From an uncultured Eubacteriales bacterium (GTDB lineage: Bacteria; Bacillota; Clostridia; Oscillospirales; Acutalibacteraceae), in the NCBI GenBank assembly GCA_934511365.1, contig CAKSWC010000001.1, forward strand, positions 124,001 to 188,000: a stretch of DNA of 64,000 nucleotides, given 5' to 3'. The notes beneath the pieces are model-generated. The model saw nothing but the letters and a program-made list of their open reading frames with translations, made no database searches and had not been told where the DNA came from. Positions within the stretch are counted from its first letter, which is position 1. Every line of letters begins with the position of its first letter. Positions 48,508 through 56,349 of this stretch are shown here, piece after piece. Made by a program: the position numbers and the translations under genes.

Positions 48508-48719
48508 GCCCGAATCACTCCGAAGAGGCTTAAAAAGTCACTGCTTGAAATTTTTAAAAATCCGTCCGGCCCGCCCGATTTGACGTTTGTTGACTTGAGT
48601 CTGTTTAAATTTCAGCCGCCGCCAACCGTATTTCAGCCTGTATAACGCTATTGCCTTTGTCATTTTGTTTCACTTTTCTTTTATAATTATGAATTTCTTA
48701 TGTCAAGTTTTGCAAAAAG
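48508..48719. other. Intergenic stretch before the AraC gene, no gene seen
   Basis: No reading frame with an RBS on either strand. It contains TCACTCCGA at about 48517-48525, repeating the 3' end of the tRNA (9 nt), possibly a worn att-like scar or chance. Confidence 0.4.
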
Positions 48720-48748
48720 TTGAATTAAAGCCATGTTCATGCTATACT
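48720..48748 (+). promoter_or_regulatory. Sigma-A promoter of the AraC-kinase-hydrolase cassette
   Basis: TTGAAT (48720-48725), 17 nt, TATACT (48743-48748), ~55 nt before the AraC start. Confidence 0.7.
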
Positions 48749-48802
48749 GTAAGTTAGAAAGTGCTCTGTTTCATTTCCATGCTTTAAGGAAAAGGTGATG
48801 CT

Positions 48803-49513
48803 TTGAATATCGGTGAGTTAATCAGCATTAAAACTGCCGGTGATGATTTGCCGCAGACAAGATATAACACTGAATTAAAAATCTTTACCTGCATTCAGCT
48901 CGGCGATTTAAAACGGTTGATGGCTGAAATAAAGAATGTAAATGCAACGATTGTTGCCGGAAAGATCTCCGATGATCCCGTTACTCAATTCAGATATCTT
49001 TCCGTGAGTGCAATTACACTTGCCACAAGGTATGCCATTCAGGGCGGTTTAAGCGGGAAAACCGCTTACGATTTTTCGGATAAGTTTATTGCCAAAGTTG
49101 ACGGAATGACTTGTGCAGATGATATTTTAAGCTCTCTTGCCCGTGATATTATAACCCTTACAAAAATGGTGAACGAAAACAGATTAAAACCCAAGCAGTC
49201 CCCTCATATCAAAAAATGCTTTTTATATATCAATGAGCACCTTGAAGAAAAATTGACAGTAAAATCCCTTGCTGAAATCTGCGGTGTTTCGCCTGATTAC
49301 CTGTCGCAAATATTTAAACGCGAAACAGGCGATAATCTCAGCTCGTATGTTTTAACAAAAAAGCTTGAATACGCCAAGGAGCTGATTTCAAAAGGAATGA
49401 AGAACAGGGAAATATCTGAAACGCTGAATTTTTCATCTCCAGCATATTTTGTTACAGCGTTTAAGAATAAGTACCGAATAACGCCAACCGAATATAAATC
49501 ATTGTTAAAGTGA
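48803..49513 (+). CDS. AraC/XylS-family transcriptional regulator
   Basis: 236 residues from TTG 48803 (AAGGTGA ~4-5 nt upstream). The C-terminal ~100 residues have both AraC helix-turn-helix units: LTVKSLAEICGVSPDYLSQI and the KNREISETLNFSSPAYF...FKNKYRITPTEYK signature. The N-terminal part resembles the all-helical sensor region of Clostridial AraC proteins without a cupin. It ends 8 nt before the kinase ATG, so it probably controls this cassette. Confidence 0.92.
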   Translation: MNIGELISIKTAGDDLPQTRYNTELKIFTCIQLGDLKRLMAEIKNVNATIVAGKISDDPVTQFRYLSVSAITLATRYAIQGGLSGKTAYDFSDKFIAKVDGMTCADDILSSLARDIITLTKMVNENRLKPKQSPHIKKCFLYINEHLEEKLTVKSLAEICGVSPDYLSQIFKRETGDNLSSYVLTKKLEYAKELISKGMKNREISETLNFSSPAYFVTAFKNKYRITPTEYKSLLK

Positions 49514-49521
49514 GGTCGATT

Positions 49522-50478
49522 ATGAAGCAAAAAGAAATCCGTCCCGTTTCCAAGAAAGACGCCCGGTCTTTTGCCGTAACGGTGCTTGAAACTGAATATA
49601 ACGCAAAGGTTGACAGTATCAAATATGTCGGCGGCGGTTCGTTCGGCTTTGTTTTCAAAGCCGATATTGACAGGGAACCGTTTAGTATTATTATGAAAGC
49701 GTTCAGAACGCAGGGCAACTGCGAACGGGAGGCAAGAGAATTGACCTTGCTCGGTTCAAACAGCCTTATAAAGATTCCCAAGGTGTATTTTACCTTTCTT
49801 GCAACCGATGAGATACCGATAGACTTTATCGCTATGGAATTTGTTGAGGGTACGAATTGTTTCACGGATTTTCTAAAGCTGCTCAACTCAAAAAAAGCAA
49901 AAAAGCGTTTTGCGGACGAAATTACCGCAATTATCCGCCACTGGCATGAGCAGACAAATGATAAATTCGGCTTAATCGACAACGCAATTTATGATGAATG
50001 GCTTGATTTTTATCGGCCGTTTGCCTCTGATGTCCTTGATTGTGCAAGAGAATTAACAGCCGGCGGCAAGCTTGAAAGAAAGGTGCTTGATGCGATGGAG
50101 CGCGCCTGGTCTGCTTTTGGCTATATTTTCAGCGATAAGGTTGAAACGGCAAGTCTGATACACGGCGATATGAATGTAATGAACATCATGAGCGACAGGC
50201 GTCTGAATCCTACGGCAATTATCGACCCGCTTGAAAGCAAGTGGGCGGACAAGGAGTATGAGCTGTTTCAGTTGCGCAATCTTACGGGTGATAGGTTCAG
50301 GCTGTATGAAACATATAAAGCGAAGTACCCGGTATCCGAAAAATGTGATGTCAAAACCGCTTTTTATGCTTTATATAACGAGGTCTACGCCTATATCAGC
50401 TCCGGAATAAAGATGAATTTCATTCTTATGCCGCTGGTGAAACGAATGAATAAGGAGTTGGACAAATGCAATCTCTAA
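49522..50478 (+). CDS. Aminoglycoside phosphotransferase/fructosamine-kinase-like protein
   Basis: Start ATG 49522 (GAGG 6 nt upstream); 318 residues. Kinase-like fold: glycine loop YVGGGSFGFVFKAD, a Lys in SIIMKAF, catalytic LIHGDMNVMNIM near residue 215 and the metal Asp in IIDPLESKWADKE. It phosphorylates a small hydroxyl compound (sugar, choline or drug class); the substrate cannot be told. It overlaps the hydrolase gene by 13 nt. Confidence 0.82.
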   Translation: MKQKEIRPVSKKDARSFAVTVLETEYNAKVDSIKYVGGGSFGFVFKADIDREPFSIIMKAFRTQGNCEREARELTLLGSNSLIKIPKVYFTFLATDEIPIDFIAMEFVEGTNCFTDFLKLLNSKKAKKRFADEITAIIRHWHEQTNDKFGLIDNAIYDEWLDFYRPFASDVLDCARELTAGGKLERKVLDAMERAWSAFGYIFSDKVETASLIHGDMNVMNIMSDRRLNPTAIIDPLESKWADKEYELFQLRNLTGDRFRLYETYKAKYPVSEKCDVKTAFYALYNEVYAYISSGIKMNFILMPLVKRMNKELDKCNL

Positions 50479-51383
50479 GCGGCAGAATCGTCAGCAATCT
50501 GCTTTGCGCGGTTTTTCATTCCCCTCTGATTAACAATGCGCAGTTTTCAAACAATGCCGCGAAAATAACGAAGAAATATAGATCCCGCTACAGACCCTCA
50601 ACGCAGTTTGATTATTCCGTCCGTCAGCTGAGCGGTGTGAAATACGAAATTCTTGAACCGAAGCGAAAGGGCAGCAGCAAGGTGGTTTTGCTGCTGCACG
50701 GCGGAAGTTATAAGGTGCAGCTTGTTGATGTGTACCGCCGCCTTGCAGAGAAAATCAGCAGAACGCTCAACTACTGTACGGTATATAATCTTGATTACAG
50801 AGTTTTTCCAAGACATAAATATCCCGCACAAATTGAGGATACCGTTGCAATGTTTCAGGAAATGCAGAAGACCGGAATTAAAGCAGAGGATATCGTTTTT
50901 ATCGGTGACAGCGCAGGCGCAAATCTTGCGCTGACCTCAACGCTGTATATGCGCGATAACAAAATGATATTGCCCTCAGCCATCGTCTGCTTTTCCTTGT
51001 GGGGAGATATGACAAATTCGGGTAAATCCGTGGTTGAAAACTGCTACCGGGATCCGTTCGGCGGCATTGCAAGACGTAAGAAACCGGAGGACAATTTTGA
51101 ATATCTTCACCGCATTTCCGCTTTTGCAAAAGAGCTTGACAGAAGCAGTCCGTATGTGTCACCGAGCTTTGCAGATTATGCGCTCTTTCCGCCCGTAACA
51201 TTAATTTGCGGTGAAGCCGAAATGGACAGAAGCTCCAACGAGACGGCATATGAGAATATGAAAAAAGCCGGCGTTGACGCCGAGCTTCATATGTTTGACG
51301 GAATGTTTCACGATTTTCACCTGGTTCCGTTTTTTCCCGAAACAAAAAGAGCGTTTGAAATAATGAAAAGCAGAATCGTATAG
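50466..51383 (+). CDS. Alpha/beta hydrolase (HSL-type esterase)
   Basis: 305 residues. Oxyanion motif VLLLHGGSYKV, nucleophile elbow IGDSAGANLAL (Ser), acid in ICGEAEMDRS and His in GMFHDFHLVPF: a complete triad. AAGGAG before ATG. It probably cleaves or transfers an acyl ester. Third and last gene of the AraC cassette. Confidence 0.88.
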   Translation: MQSLSGRIVSNLLCAVFHSPLINNAQFSNNAAKITKKYRSRYRPSTQFDYSVRQLSGVKYEILEPKRKGSSKVVLLLHGGSYKVQLVDVYRRLAEKISRTLNYCTVYNLDYRVFPRHKYPAQIEDTVAMFQEMQKTGIKAEDIVFIGDSAGANLALTSTLYMRDNKMILPSAIVCFSLWGDMTNSGKSVVENCYRDPFGGIARRKKPEDNFEYLHRISAFAKELDRSSPYVSPSFADYALFPPVTLICGEAEMDRSSNETAYENMKKAGVDAELHMFDGMFHDFHLVPFFPETKRAFEIMKSRIV

Positions 51384-51388
51384 ATTTT

Positions 51389-51412
51389 AAGCCCCGGCGG
51401 TTGCCGAGGCTT
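51389..51412 (+). terminator. Probable terminator of the AraC cassette
   Basis: AAGCC..GGC pairs with GCC..GGCTT (internal CC/GA loop), then TTCGTT; a weak U run. Confidence 0.5.
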
Positions 51413-51467
51413 TCGTTATACCCGCCGTTCCCTGCGTCAGTCAATAAAAAAGAAAAAGAAAAACAAA

Positions 51468-51499
51468 CGAAACAAACAAAGCGCGCAAAAACCGCGCGC
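51468..51499 (-). terminator. Terminator of the gtrA operon
   Basis: GCGCGC/GCGCGC stem (51481-51499) and in minus RNA a following TTTGTTTGTTT. Confidence 0.8.
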
Positions 51500-51532
51500 A
51501 ATGTTTGGCTGCATTATTCAAAAAGGAGGCTT

Positions 51533-52006
51533 TTACGCTTCCTTCTCCTTTTTTGAAAAAATGATGAACTTGCTGAGAACATAGTTGATAATGACAACAA
51601 TAATGCCGATTATCAGCTTTGCAGTGATTTTTCCGGAAAGCCTGACAATGATAAAATCAAACACCTTTTCGTCAAAGTTCAGTATCTCAACAAAAAACCA
51701 CAGTCCCGCCTGCTCAACAAAATATGACGCAATCCTTGCGCCGAGGAAAGACGGAATCTCTTTTTTAATAACGTCAAATTTCCAGCTTTTGCTTTCAAAA
51801 ACAAAAAGCTTGTTTGTAACATATGCAAAAGCAACGGCGGCTATCCACGCTATTGTGTTTGTGAAAAGATAATACTTCCCTTTGAAAAGAACGTCAAAGC
51901 CTTTGAAAACAAGGAGATTGACAAGCGTTGTCAGAACGCCGAAAATAACATAGGTCACGGTTTCTTTGTTGACCAGCTTTTTAAAAAGTGTTTTGATTTT
52001 TTCCAT
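51533..52006 (-). CDS. GtrA family membrane protein
   Basis: 157 residues with four membrane helices. TYVIFGVLTTLVNLLVFKGF at the start, AWIAAVAFAYVTNKLFVFES and NYVLSKFIIF at the end are GtrA hallmarks. GtrA proteins help move undecaprenyl-linked sugars across the membrane for wall or lipid glycosylation. The gene follows a PAP2 phosphatase, also a carrier-lipid-type enzyme, by 12 nt. Confidence 0.92.
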   Translation of the reverse strand: MEKIKTLFKKLVNKETVTYVIFGVLTTLVNLLVFKGFDVLFKGKYYLFTNTIAWIAAVAFAYVTNKLFVFESKSWKFDVIKKEIPSFLGARIASYFVEQAGLWFFVEILNFDEKVFDFIIVRLSGKITAKLIIGIIVVIINYVLSKFIIFSKKEKEA

Positions 52007-52018
52007 TGAACGCGGCCC

Positions 52019-52654
52019 TTATGCGGCCTTTGCCGCCTTTCTTTTTTCTTTGAATTCACCGATCTTCTTTTCAATCTTCGGCATAACAACGGGATAAAGC
52101 TTATTAACAATAAGCACGGCAATAAGCGCATACACAACGCCGAAAAGCGCGCCGAAAAGAACGTCCGTGCAGTAATGAACCTCAACATAAATCCGCGTAA
52201 AGCCCATTACGCCGGCAAAAACGGTGAGCGGTATTCCGAACTTTCTGTCGTACCAAAGCAGCGCAACACCGGCGGCAAACGCCGAGGAGGTGTGGCCGGA
52301 CGGGAAGGAGAAGCTCTTCGGCCTTGAAACAAGCTCGGGGAACTTATATATCTCATGCCACCACGCATACTCGGTCGGGTCAAGATTGAACGGGCGCGGG
52401 CGCGCAAAAATCGACTTGAGGATAAGGTTGTTTCCAACTTCCATAACAAGCAGCGCAACGATAATCGCAACGCCTGCTTTGCGGTACTTTTTGGTGCATA
52501 AAAGTGCCAGCGCAATCAGAATGAAGATGATTCCGTTTTCGCCGAGTGTGGTGATGAACACCATCAGCTTGTCAAGGAATCCTCCGTGGATTGTCTGCAC
52601 CCACTCAAAGACCGAAAGGTCAAAGTGCAAAAACGGATCGAACAATGCTTGCAT
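52019..52654 (-). CDS. PAP2-family phosphatase
   Basis: Start ATG 52654 (AAAGGA 8 nt upstream); 211 residues. PAP2 motifs: KSIFARPRP, SFPSGHTSSAFA, RIYVEVHYCTDVLFG. Six helices. Candidates are undecaprenyl diphosphate or phosphatidic acid phosphatase. Confidence 0.93.
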   Translation of the reverse strand: MQALFDPFLHFDLSVFEWVQTIHGGFLDKLMVFITTLGENGIIFILIALALLCTKKYRKAGVAIIVALLVMEVGNNLILKSIFARPRPFNLDPTEYAWWHEIYKFPELVSRPKSFSFPSGHTSSAFAAGVALLWYDRKFGIPLTVFAGVMGFTRIYVEVHYCTDVLFGALFGVVYALIAVLIVNKLYPVVMPKIEKKIGEFKEKRKAAKAA

Positions 52655-52703
52655 AATATTTTTCCTTTCTATTTCTTGCCGATTACATCGGCTTTTTTGT
52701 TTT

Positions 52704-53360
52704 TTATAATTCAAAAAGCTTTTTAAGCTCCTTGGCCGAACGGCCAACCGTCAACGCGGTGATCTCATCCCCGGCCATGAGGACGGTGTTTCCGCGCGGT
52801 ATCATAAGCGCGCCGGAGCGAATAACATAAATAAGAACGCATTCGCTCGGAACGCTGAGATCCATCACCCTTTTTCCGGATTTGCTCCAGTTTTCCGGAA
52901 TGCGGTATTCGCTTATGAGCGCGTTGCTGTTGCTGATGTCCGCAATGAATTTGACGTTTGCGCCGTCAATTTCGTGTTCAATGAGGCCGGTAATGATCTG
53001 AGTTGTGTCAAGAACAATGTCAACACCGAGGCGCTTCATCAGCGCAATGTTCTTGTGGTTGTTGCTTTTTGAAATTGTTCTCTTAACGGCGAACTGCTTT
53101 TTTGCAATCTCGCAGGCAATGAGGTTGTCCTCGTCGCGGTCGGTAACGGCAATGAAAGCGTCGCTTTTTCCAACCTTGGCCTCGGCGAGGGTTTCAATCC
53201 GCGTTCCGTCGGCACAAAAGACGGTCACGTCCAGCGCACTTGAAATTTTTTCGCAGCGCTTTTTGTCCGAGTCAATAATTTTTACGGTGTGGTTTTCCTC
53301 AAGGAGACTTTTTGCAAGAAAATAGCCGAGCTGACCGGCTCCGATGATAGTAACTTTCAT
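52704..53360 (-). CDS. TrkA/KtrA-family K+ channel regulatory protein (second copy)
   Basis: 218 residues. RCK_N Rossmann motif TIIGAGQLGYFLAKSLLEE, acidic NAD-ribose end KIIDSDKKRCE, AFIAVTDRDEDNL, then an RCK_C domain (VLIYVIRSGALMIPRGNTVL). It should form gating rings on a K+ channel subunit, but no KtrB/TrkH is adjacent; trkH is 4.5 kb away with its own two-RCK TrkA. Confidence 0.88.
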   Translation of the reverse strand: MKVTIIGAGQLGYFLAKSLLEENHTVKIIDSDKKRCEKISSALDVTVFCADGTRIETLAEAKVGKSDAFIAVTDRDEDNLIACEIAKKQFAVKRTISKSNNHKNIALMKRLGVDIVLDTTQIITGLIEHEIDGANVKFIADISNSNALISEYRIPENWSKSGKRVMDLSVPSECVLIYVIRSGALMIPRGNTVLMAGDEITALTVGRSAKELKKLFEL

Positions 53361-53372
53361 ACCCTCTCCCCC

Positions 53373-53993
53373 TTAAACAGACGCAAAAACAAGCATATCG
53401 CCGTCATCAACAGAAATATGTTCGTTTGAACAAAGCACAAGCTCACCCGTGTTTTTCTTCTTAACGGCAAAGAGCATCTTATCCTCCGGAGCGGGAATTT
53501 CATCAATAAAGCGGCCGATTTCACGCTTGTCAGCCTTGCGCATAACAAAATTGACGCTGTTTCCGCCAATGCTTATTGAGTCGATTTCGTCCGATTCCTG
53601 GGTAGCAAGGTTAAAATAAATGTCGCTTTCAAGCCTTGTTGGACAGACGGTTTTGAGTCCGAACTTCCGGAACACGGCCTCACGCGAGGGATCAAGAACG
53701 CGCAGATAGACCTCCTCAAGCCCAAATTCAACCTGAAGCGTCTGGGCAACCATAACATTGACGTTGTCCTTCCCCGTAACAACAAAGGTCATATTGGCGT
53801 TGTCGCAGCCGGCATTCCTGAGAACATCAATGTCCGTTTCGTCTCCGCAGACCGCAAGGCCGGAAAAATCATCCGAAAGGAAGGAGAACTTTGTTTCGTC
53901 ATTGTCAACAACGGAGACGTCGTATCCCCTTTCGTCAAGTGCGTTTGCAAGGCGGCTTCCGGTTTTTCCGCAGCCGATGATTGTAATATTCAT
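53373..53993 (-). CDS. TrkA/KtrA-family K+ channel regulatory protein (first copy)
   Basis: 206 residues. TIIGCGKTGSRLANALDERG, VVDNDETKF, VVTGKDNVNVMVAQ and an RCK_C end (ISVDDGDMLVFASV). Twelve nt before the second copy. The two diverge clearly, so they may form a hetero-ring. The start directly abuts the phosphodiesterase stop. Confidence 0.88.
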   Translation of the reverse strand: MNITIIGCGKTGSRLANALDERGYDVSVVDNDETKFSFLSDDFSGLAVCGDETDIDVLRNAGCDNANMTFVVTGKDNVNVMVAQTLQVEFGLEEVYLRVLDPSREAVFRKFGLKTVCPTRLESDIYFNLATQESDEIDSISIGGNSVNFVMRKADKREIGRFIDEIPAPEDKMLFAVKKKNTGELVLCSNEHISVDDGDMLVFASV

Positions 53994-54473
53994 TCAGTCT
54001 TTCACCTCGAATACGTTTTTGAATTCAACGTCAACGCCGTTTTTTGAAAGGGTCAAAACGGCATAATTCCCGTTAAAAAGAGCGCCGGGATTGATTGCAT
54101 AAATTCCTGCATAGGAATCATAGAAAACATCGCTCCTGTGCGTATGGCCGTAAAGCGCAACATTTGCGCGGACGCCCTGAGCCTTTTCAAGAAGCGGATA
54201 AAGGCTGCGCTTGACGCCAACGGTGTGACCGTGACACAGAATTAAGGTGTTCCCCTCAATGTACTTATAGGCAAACTCCTCAAGCGCGCTGAAATAATCG
54301 TTATTGCCTTTGACGCCGATAAAGGTTTTTTCCGGAAAACGCAGGCGCATTTTTTCAAAGTCATCCGCCCCGTCTCCGAGGAAGAGAACAAAAGGGCAGT
54401 CCTTTTCGCGCTCAAGCGCGCGGGAAAAATTGGCTGTGCTTCCGTGACTGTCAGACACAACAAGCGCTTTCAA
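53994..54473 (-). CDS. YfcE/MJ0936-family phosphodiesterase
   Basis: 159 residues. Metallophosphatase motifs: VVSDSHGST, LGDGADDF, VKGNNDY, LCHGHTVG, YGHTHRSD. Cytoplasmic; acts on cyclic or other phosphodiesters. First gene of the minus-strand PDE-trkA-trkA-PAP2-gtrA series. Confidence 0.93.
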   Translation of the reverse strand: MKALVVSDSHGSTANFSRALEREKDCPFVLFLGDGADDFEKMRLRFPEKTFIGVKGNNDYFSALEEFAYKYIEGNTLILCHGHTVGVKRSLYPLLEKAQGVRANVALYGHTHRSDVFYDSYAGIYAINPGALFNGNYAVLTLSKNGVDVEFKNVFEVKD

Positions 54474-54502
54474 GAATAATCACCACCGGTCAAGCATACA
54501 TT
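54474..54502 (+). promoter_or_regulatory. Candidate sigma-E promoter for the three-gene small-protein cassette
   Basis: GAATAAT (54474-54480), 14 nt, CATACATT (54495-54502), against kmATAtt-N14-CATACAnT: 6 of 7 and 8 of 8. The RBS CGGAGG follows ~30 nt later. The best sigma-E match in the window. Confidence 0.6.
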
Positions 54503-54538
54503 AGTACAAAATTATATCACACAAACGGAGGTTTTTCA

Positions 54539-54778
54539 ATGGATAACGAAACAAAAATCACCAATGAAAAGATAAATGAGCTTTTTCAAAAAGCAAAGGA
54601 AAAGGAAAAAGGCGGCGTTCTCAATGTCGGCTCATTCATTGACGAAAACCTTTCTCCCTCTGACGCCCAAAAGCTCAAAAGCGCAATGAAAGACCCGAAG
54701 CTTATCAAATCCATTCTCTCCTCGCCGCAGGCTCAGAAATTTTTTGAGAAGTTTTCCGGCAAGGGTAACGAAAAATGA
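54539..54778 (+). CDS. Small hypothetical protein (79 aa), cassette gene 1
   Basis: 79 residues, highly charged and helical (ITNEKINELFQKAKEKEKGG, LSPSDAQKLKSAMKDPKLIK, AQKFFEKFSGKG). GGAGG lies 8 nt before ATG. It overlaps gene 2 by 4 nt (ATGA). No membrane segment, no Cys. Unknown; promoter and partners suggest a mother-cell sporulation protein. Confidence 0.8.
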   Translation: MDNETKITNEKINELFQKAKEKEKGGVLNVGSFIDENLSPSDAQKLKSAMKDPKLIKSILSSPQAQKFFEKFSGKGNEK

Positions 54779-55131
54779 ATTTTGAAAACATAAACATGGA
54801 CGATATTGCGCAGATTCTTTCCTCCCTGAGCGATGATGACGTTGAGCAGCTCAAAAGCGTTGCGCAGTCCTTCTTCCCCGGCGGAGAAAAGGAACAGCCG
54901 AAAGAAAAGGCGCCACCCGAAAAAGAGGGCGAGCAACTTGATTTTGAAAGCATGAAAAAAATTATGAATATTCTCAATCTTCTCAAAAGCGATGTTCACG
55001 ACCCAAGGTGCGACCTTCTTTTTGCCCTTAAACCAATGCTCAAAGAGCCGCGCCGCGAAAAGGTTGACCAGGCGGCAAAGATGCTTCGCCTCCTTTCCGT
55101 TCTTCCAAAGCTGCGTGAGCTTGATATATAG
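54775..55131 (+). CDS. Small hypothetical protein (118 aa), cassette gene 2
   Basis: 118 residues. An acidic helix (ENINMDDIAQILSSLSDDDV), a Lys/Pro/Glu linker (residues ~38-52), then a hydrophobic helical domain (KKIMNILNLLKSDVHDPRCD, LLFALKPMLKEPRREKVDQA, LRLLSVLPKLREL). The domain resembles an unnamed region I have seen in Clostridial proteins; no function. Translation is coupled to gene 1. Confidence 0.8.
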   Translation: MNFENINMDDIAQILSSLSDDDVEQLKSVAQSFFPGGEKEQPKEKAPPEKEGEQLDFESMKKIMNILNLLKSDVHDPRCDLLFALKPMLKEPRREKVDQAAKMLRLLSVLPKLRELDI

Positions 55132-55143
55132 CGAGGTGTAACA

Positions 55144-55530
55144 ATGGAGCAGGGCTATTCAAAAGAGGATTTTGCAAAAATGCAGCAGCAGGCAATCAAC
55201 CGCGTGCGCGAAATGCAGCGCCAGTCAAAACAAACATCGGAAGGCGAAAAAAATCCGCCAAAGGACATTCCCGCTTTTTTTAAGCCGGAAAAAACCGGGC
55301 CGCCGCAAAGTCAGTGCCGTGAGCCGGAACAAAAAAAGGAAACGCCGCCGAAGAAGAACTGCGCCCCTCCCCCGGCAATAAAGCGCGTATACACAAAAAG
55401 CAAACCGAACACGGCTCCGTTTTTTGAAATGGACAGCGACATTGCGCTGATTCTTCCGCTTTTGCTGCTCCTTCAAAGGGACGGCGCGGACGAAATGCTG
55501 ATTCTTGCTTTGCTATACATTATATCATGA
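55144..55530 (+). CDS. Small hypothetical protein (128 aa), cassette gene 3
   Basis: 128 residues; GAGGTG 5 nt before ATG. A helical start (YSKEDFAKMQQQAINRVREM), a Pro/Lys/Gln-rich middle (35-85) with two Cys (SQCREPE, KKNCAPPP), and a C-terminal strongly hydrophobic end (IALILPLLLLLQRDGADEML, then ILALLYIIS). The end could insert in a membrane or pack against gene 2's Leu-rich domain. Ends at a strong terminator. Confidence 0.78.
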   Translation: MEQGYSKEDFAKMQQQAINRVREMQRQSKQTSEGEKNPPKDIPAFFKPEKTGPPQSQCREPEQKKETPPKKNCAPPPAIKRVYTKSKPNTAPFFEMDSDIALILPLLLLLQRDGADEMLILALLYIIS

Positions 55531-55536
55531 AAAGAA

Positions 55537-55577
55537 CCGCCCGTTTGCCTTTTGCGGCAGACAGGCGGCGTTTTTTT
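55537..55577 (+). terminator. Terminator of the small-protein cassette (near-bidirectional)
   Basis: 13-nt arms CCGCCCGTTTGCC and GGCAGACAGGCGG (one bulge-like mismatch and a G-U) then seven T. It also faces the minus-strand YhhN gene. Confidence 0.9.
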
Positions 55578-55582
55578 CTCAC

Positions 55583-56278
55583 TCAGGAAACGGAAAAGAA
55601 ATATACCGAAAGTGCAATGAGATATTGGCCGAGATAATATGTAACATGGTTGAGAACAAAGTTGAGAGGCGTGTTCTTGCCCTCGCCGAAATACATCGGA
55701 GACAAAATAAGGTCTGAAAGCAGGAAGAAAACTCCGCCGGCAGCAAACAGGATGAATGTTGTTTTGCCCGTTACAACGGCGCAGACAACGGCTGTTGCGG
55801 CCATGAAAGCAAGGATAAAGCCATAAATCGTAACAATAACCTTATACTCGCCGAAATTCTGCTTCATCGGCTTTTCAAGAAGAAGATTGCCGACACCGAC
55901 AACAACGCCCGCAGCCGCCGGAATGAAAAGAAGCTTGAGGTCAAGCCCCGCGGCACGAACCATTGCCGGAATATAAAACAGATGTCCGATTCCGAAAGAG
56001 ATGAAGCCTGCGTAAAGATATTTTTTCATATCGTCCGGATAAACCCACTTTTGGTCAAGATAGATATCTCCGAGCATTCCGAAAACAAGACCGCAAATGA
56101 TTGGCAAGGCATATTTCAGGCTGTCCGGATTCACATAAAGACCTAAAGCGGCGGTCAGAATGAAGAAGATGCTGACCGTGTTTTTGAGGAACACACCGCC
56201 AACGCTTCTTTTGTCTTTACACTTCACAAGAAACGCAAGAAGAAAAGCGGCACCGGCGGCAACGGGAATATAAATCAT
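55583..56278 (-). CDS. YhhN-family (lysoplasmalogenase-like) membrane protein
   Basis: Start ATG 56278 (AAGGAC 9 nt upstream; GTG 56287 is too near). About 231 residues, eight hydrophobic helices. Family features: CGLVFGMLGDIYLDQKWVYP near residue 65 with the Asp, GIGHLFYIPAMV, and the late LLSDLILSPMYFG. Family members hydrolyse the vinyl ether of lysoplasmalogens; anaerobic Clostridia make plasmalogens, so this is plausible. Confidence 0.85.
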   Translation of the reverse strand: MIYIPVAAGAAFLLAFLVKCKDKRSVGGVFLKNTVSIFFILTAALGLYVNPDSLKYALPIICGLVFGMLGDIYLDQKWVYPDDMKKYLYAGFISFGIGHLFYIPAMVRAAGLDLKLLFIPAAAGVVVGVGNLLLEKPMKQNFGEYKVIVTIYGFILAFMAATAVVCAVVTGKTTFILFAAGGVFFLLSDLILSPMYFGEGKNTPLNFVLNHVTYYLGQYLIALSVYFFSVS

Positions 56279-56302
56279 AATTTTCACGTCCTTTTTTTTT
56301 CA

Positions 56303-56328
56303 AAAATGAGCGGAGAAAGACTCTCCGC
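56303..56328 (-). terminator. Terminator of the GPH symporter gene
   Basis: GCGGAGA/TCTCCGC stem (56322-56328 with 56310-56316), then TCATTTTTG in minus RNA. It lies between the symporter stop and the YhhN start. Confidence 0.7.
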
Positions 56329-56349
56329 CCCTTGATATAAGTTTGTTAA

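Noticed and set aside
48398..51412. Integrated mobile element at tRNA-Pro
   Set aside because: No integrase, recombinase or relaxase gene, and the tRNA-end repeat is only 9 nt; kept as a cassette of possible foreign origin only.
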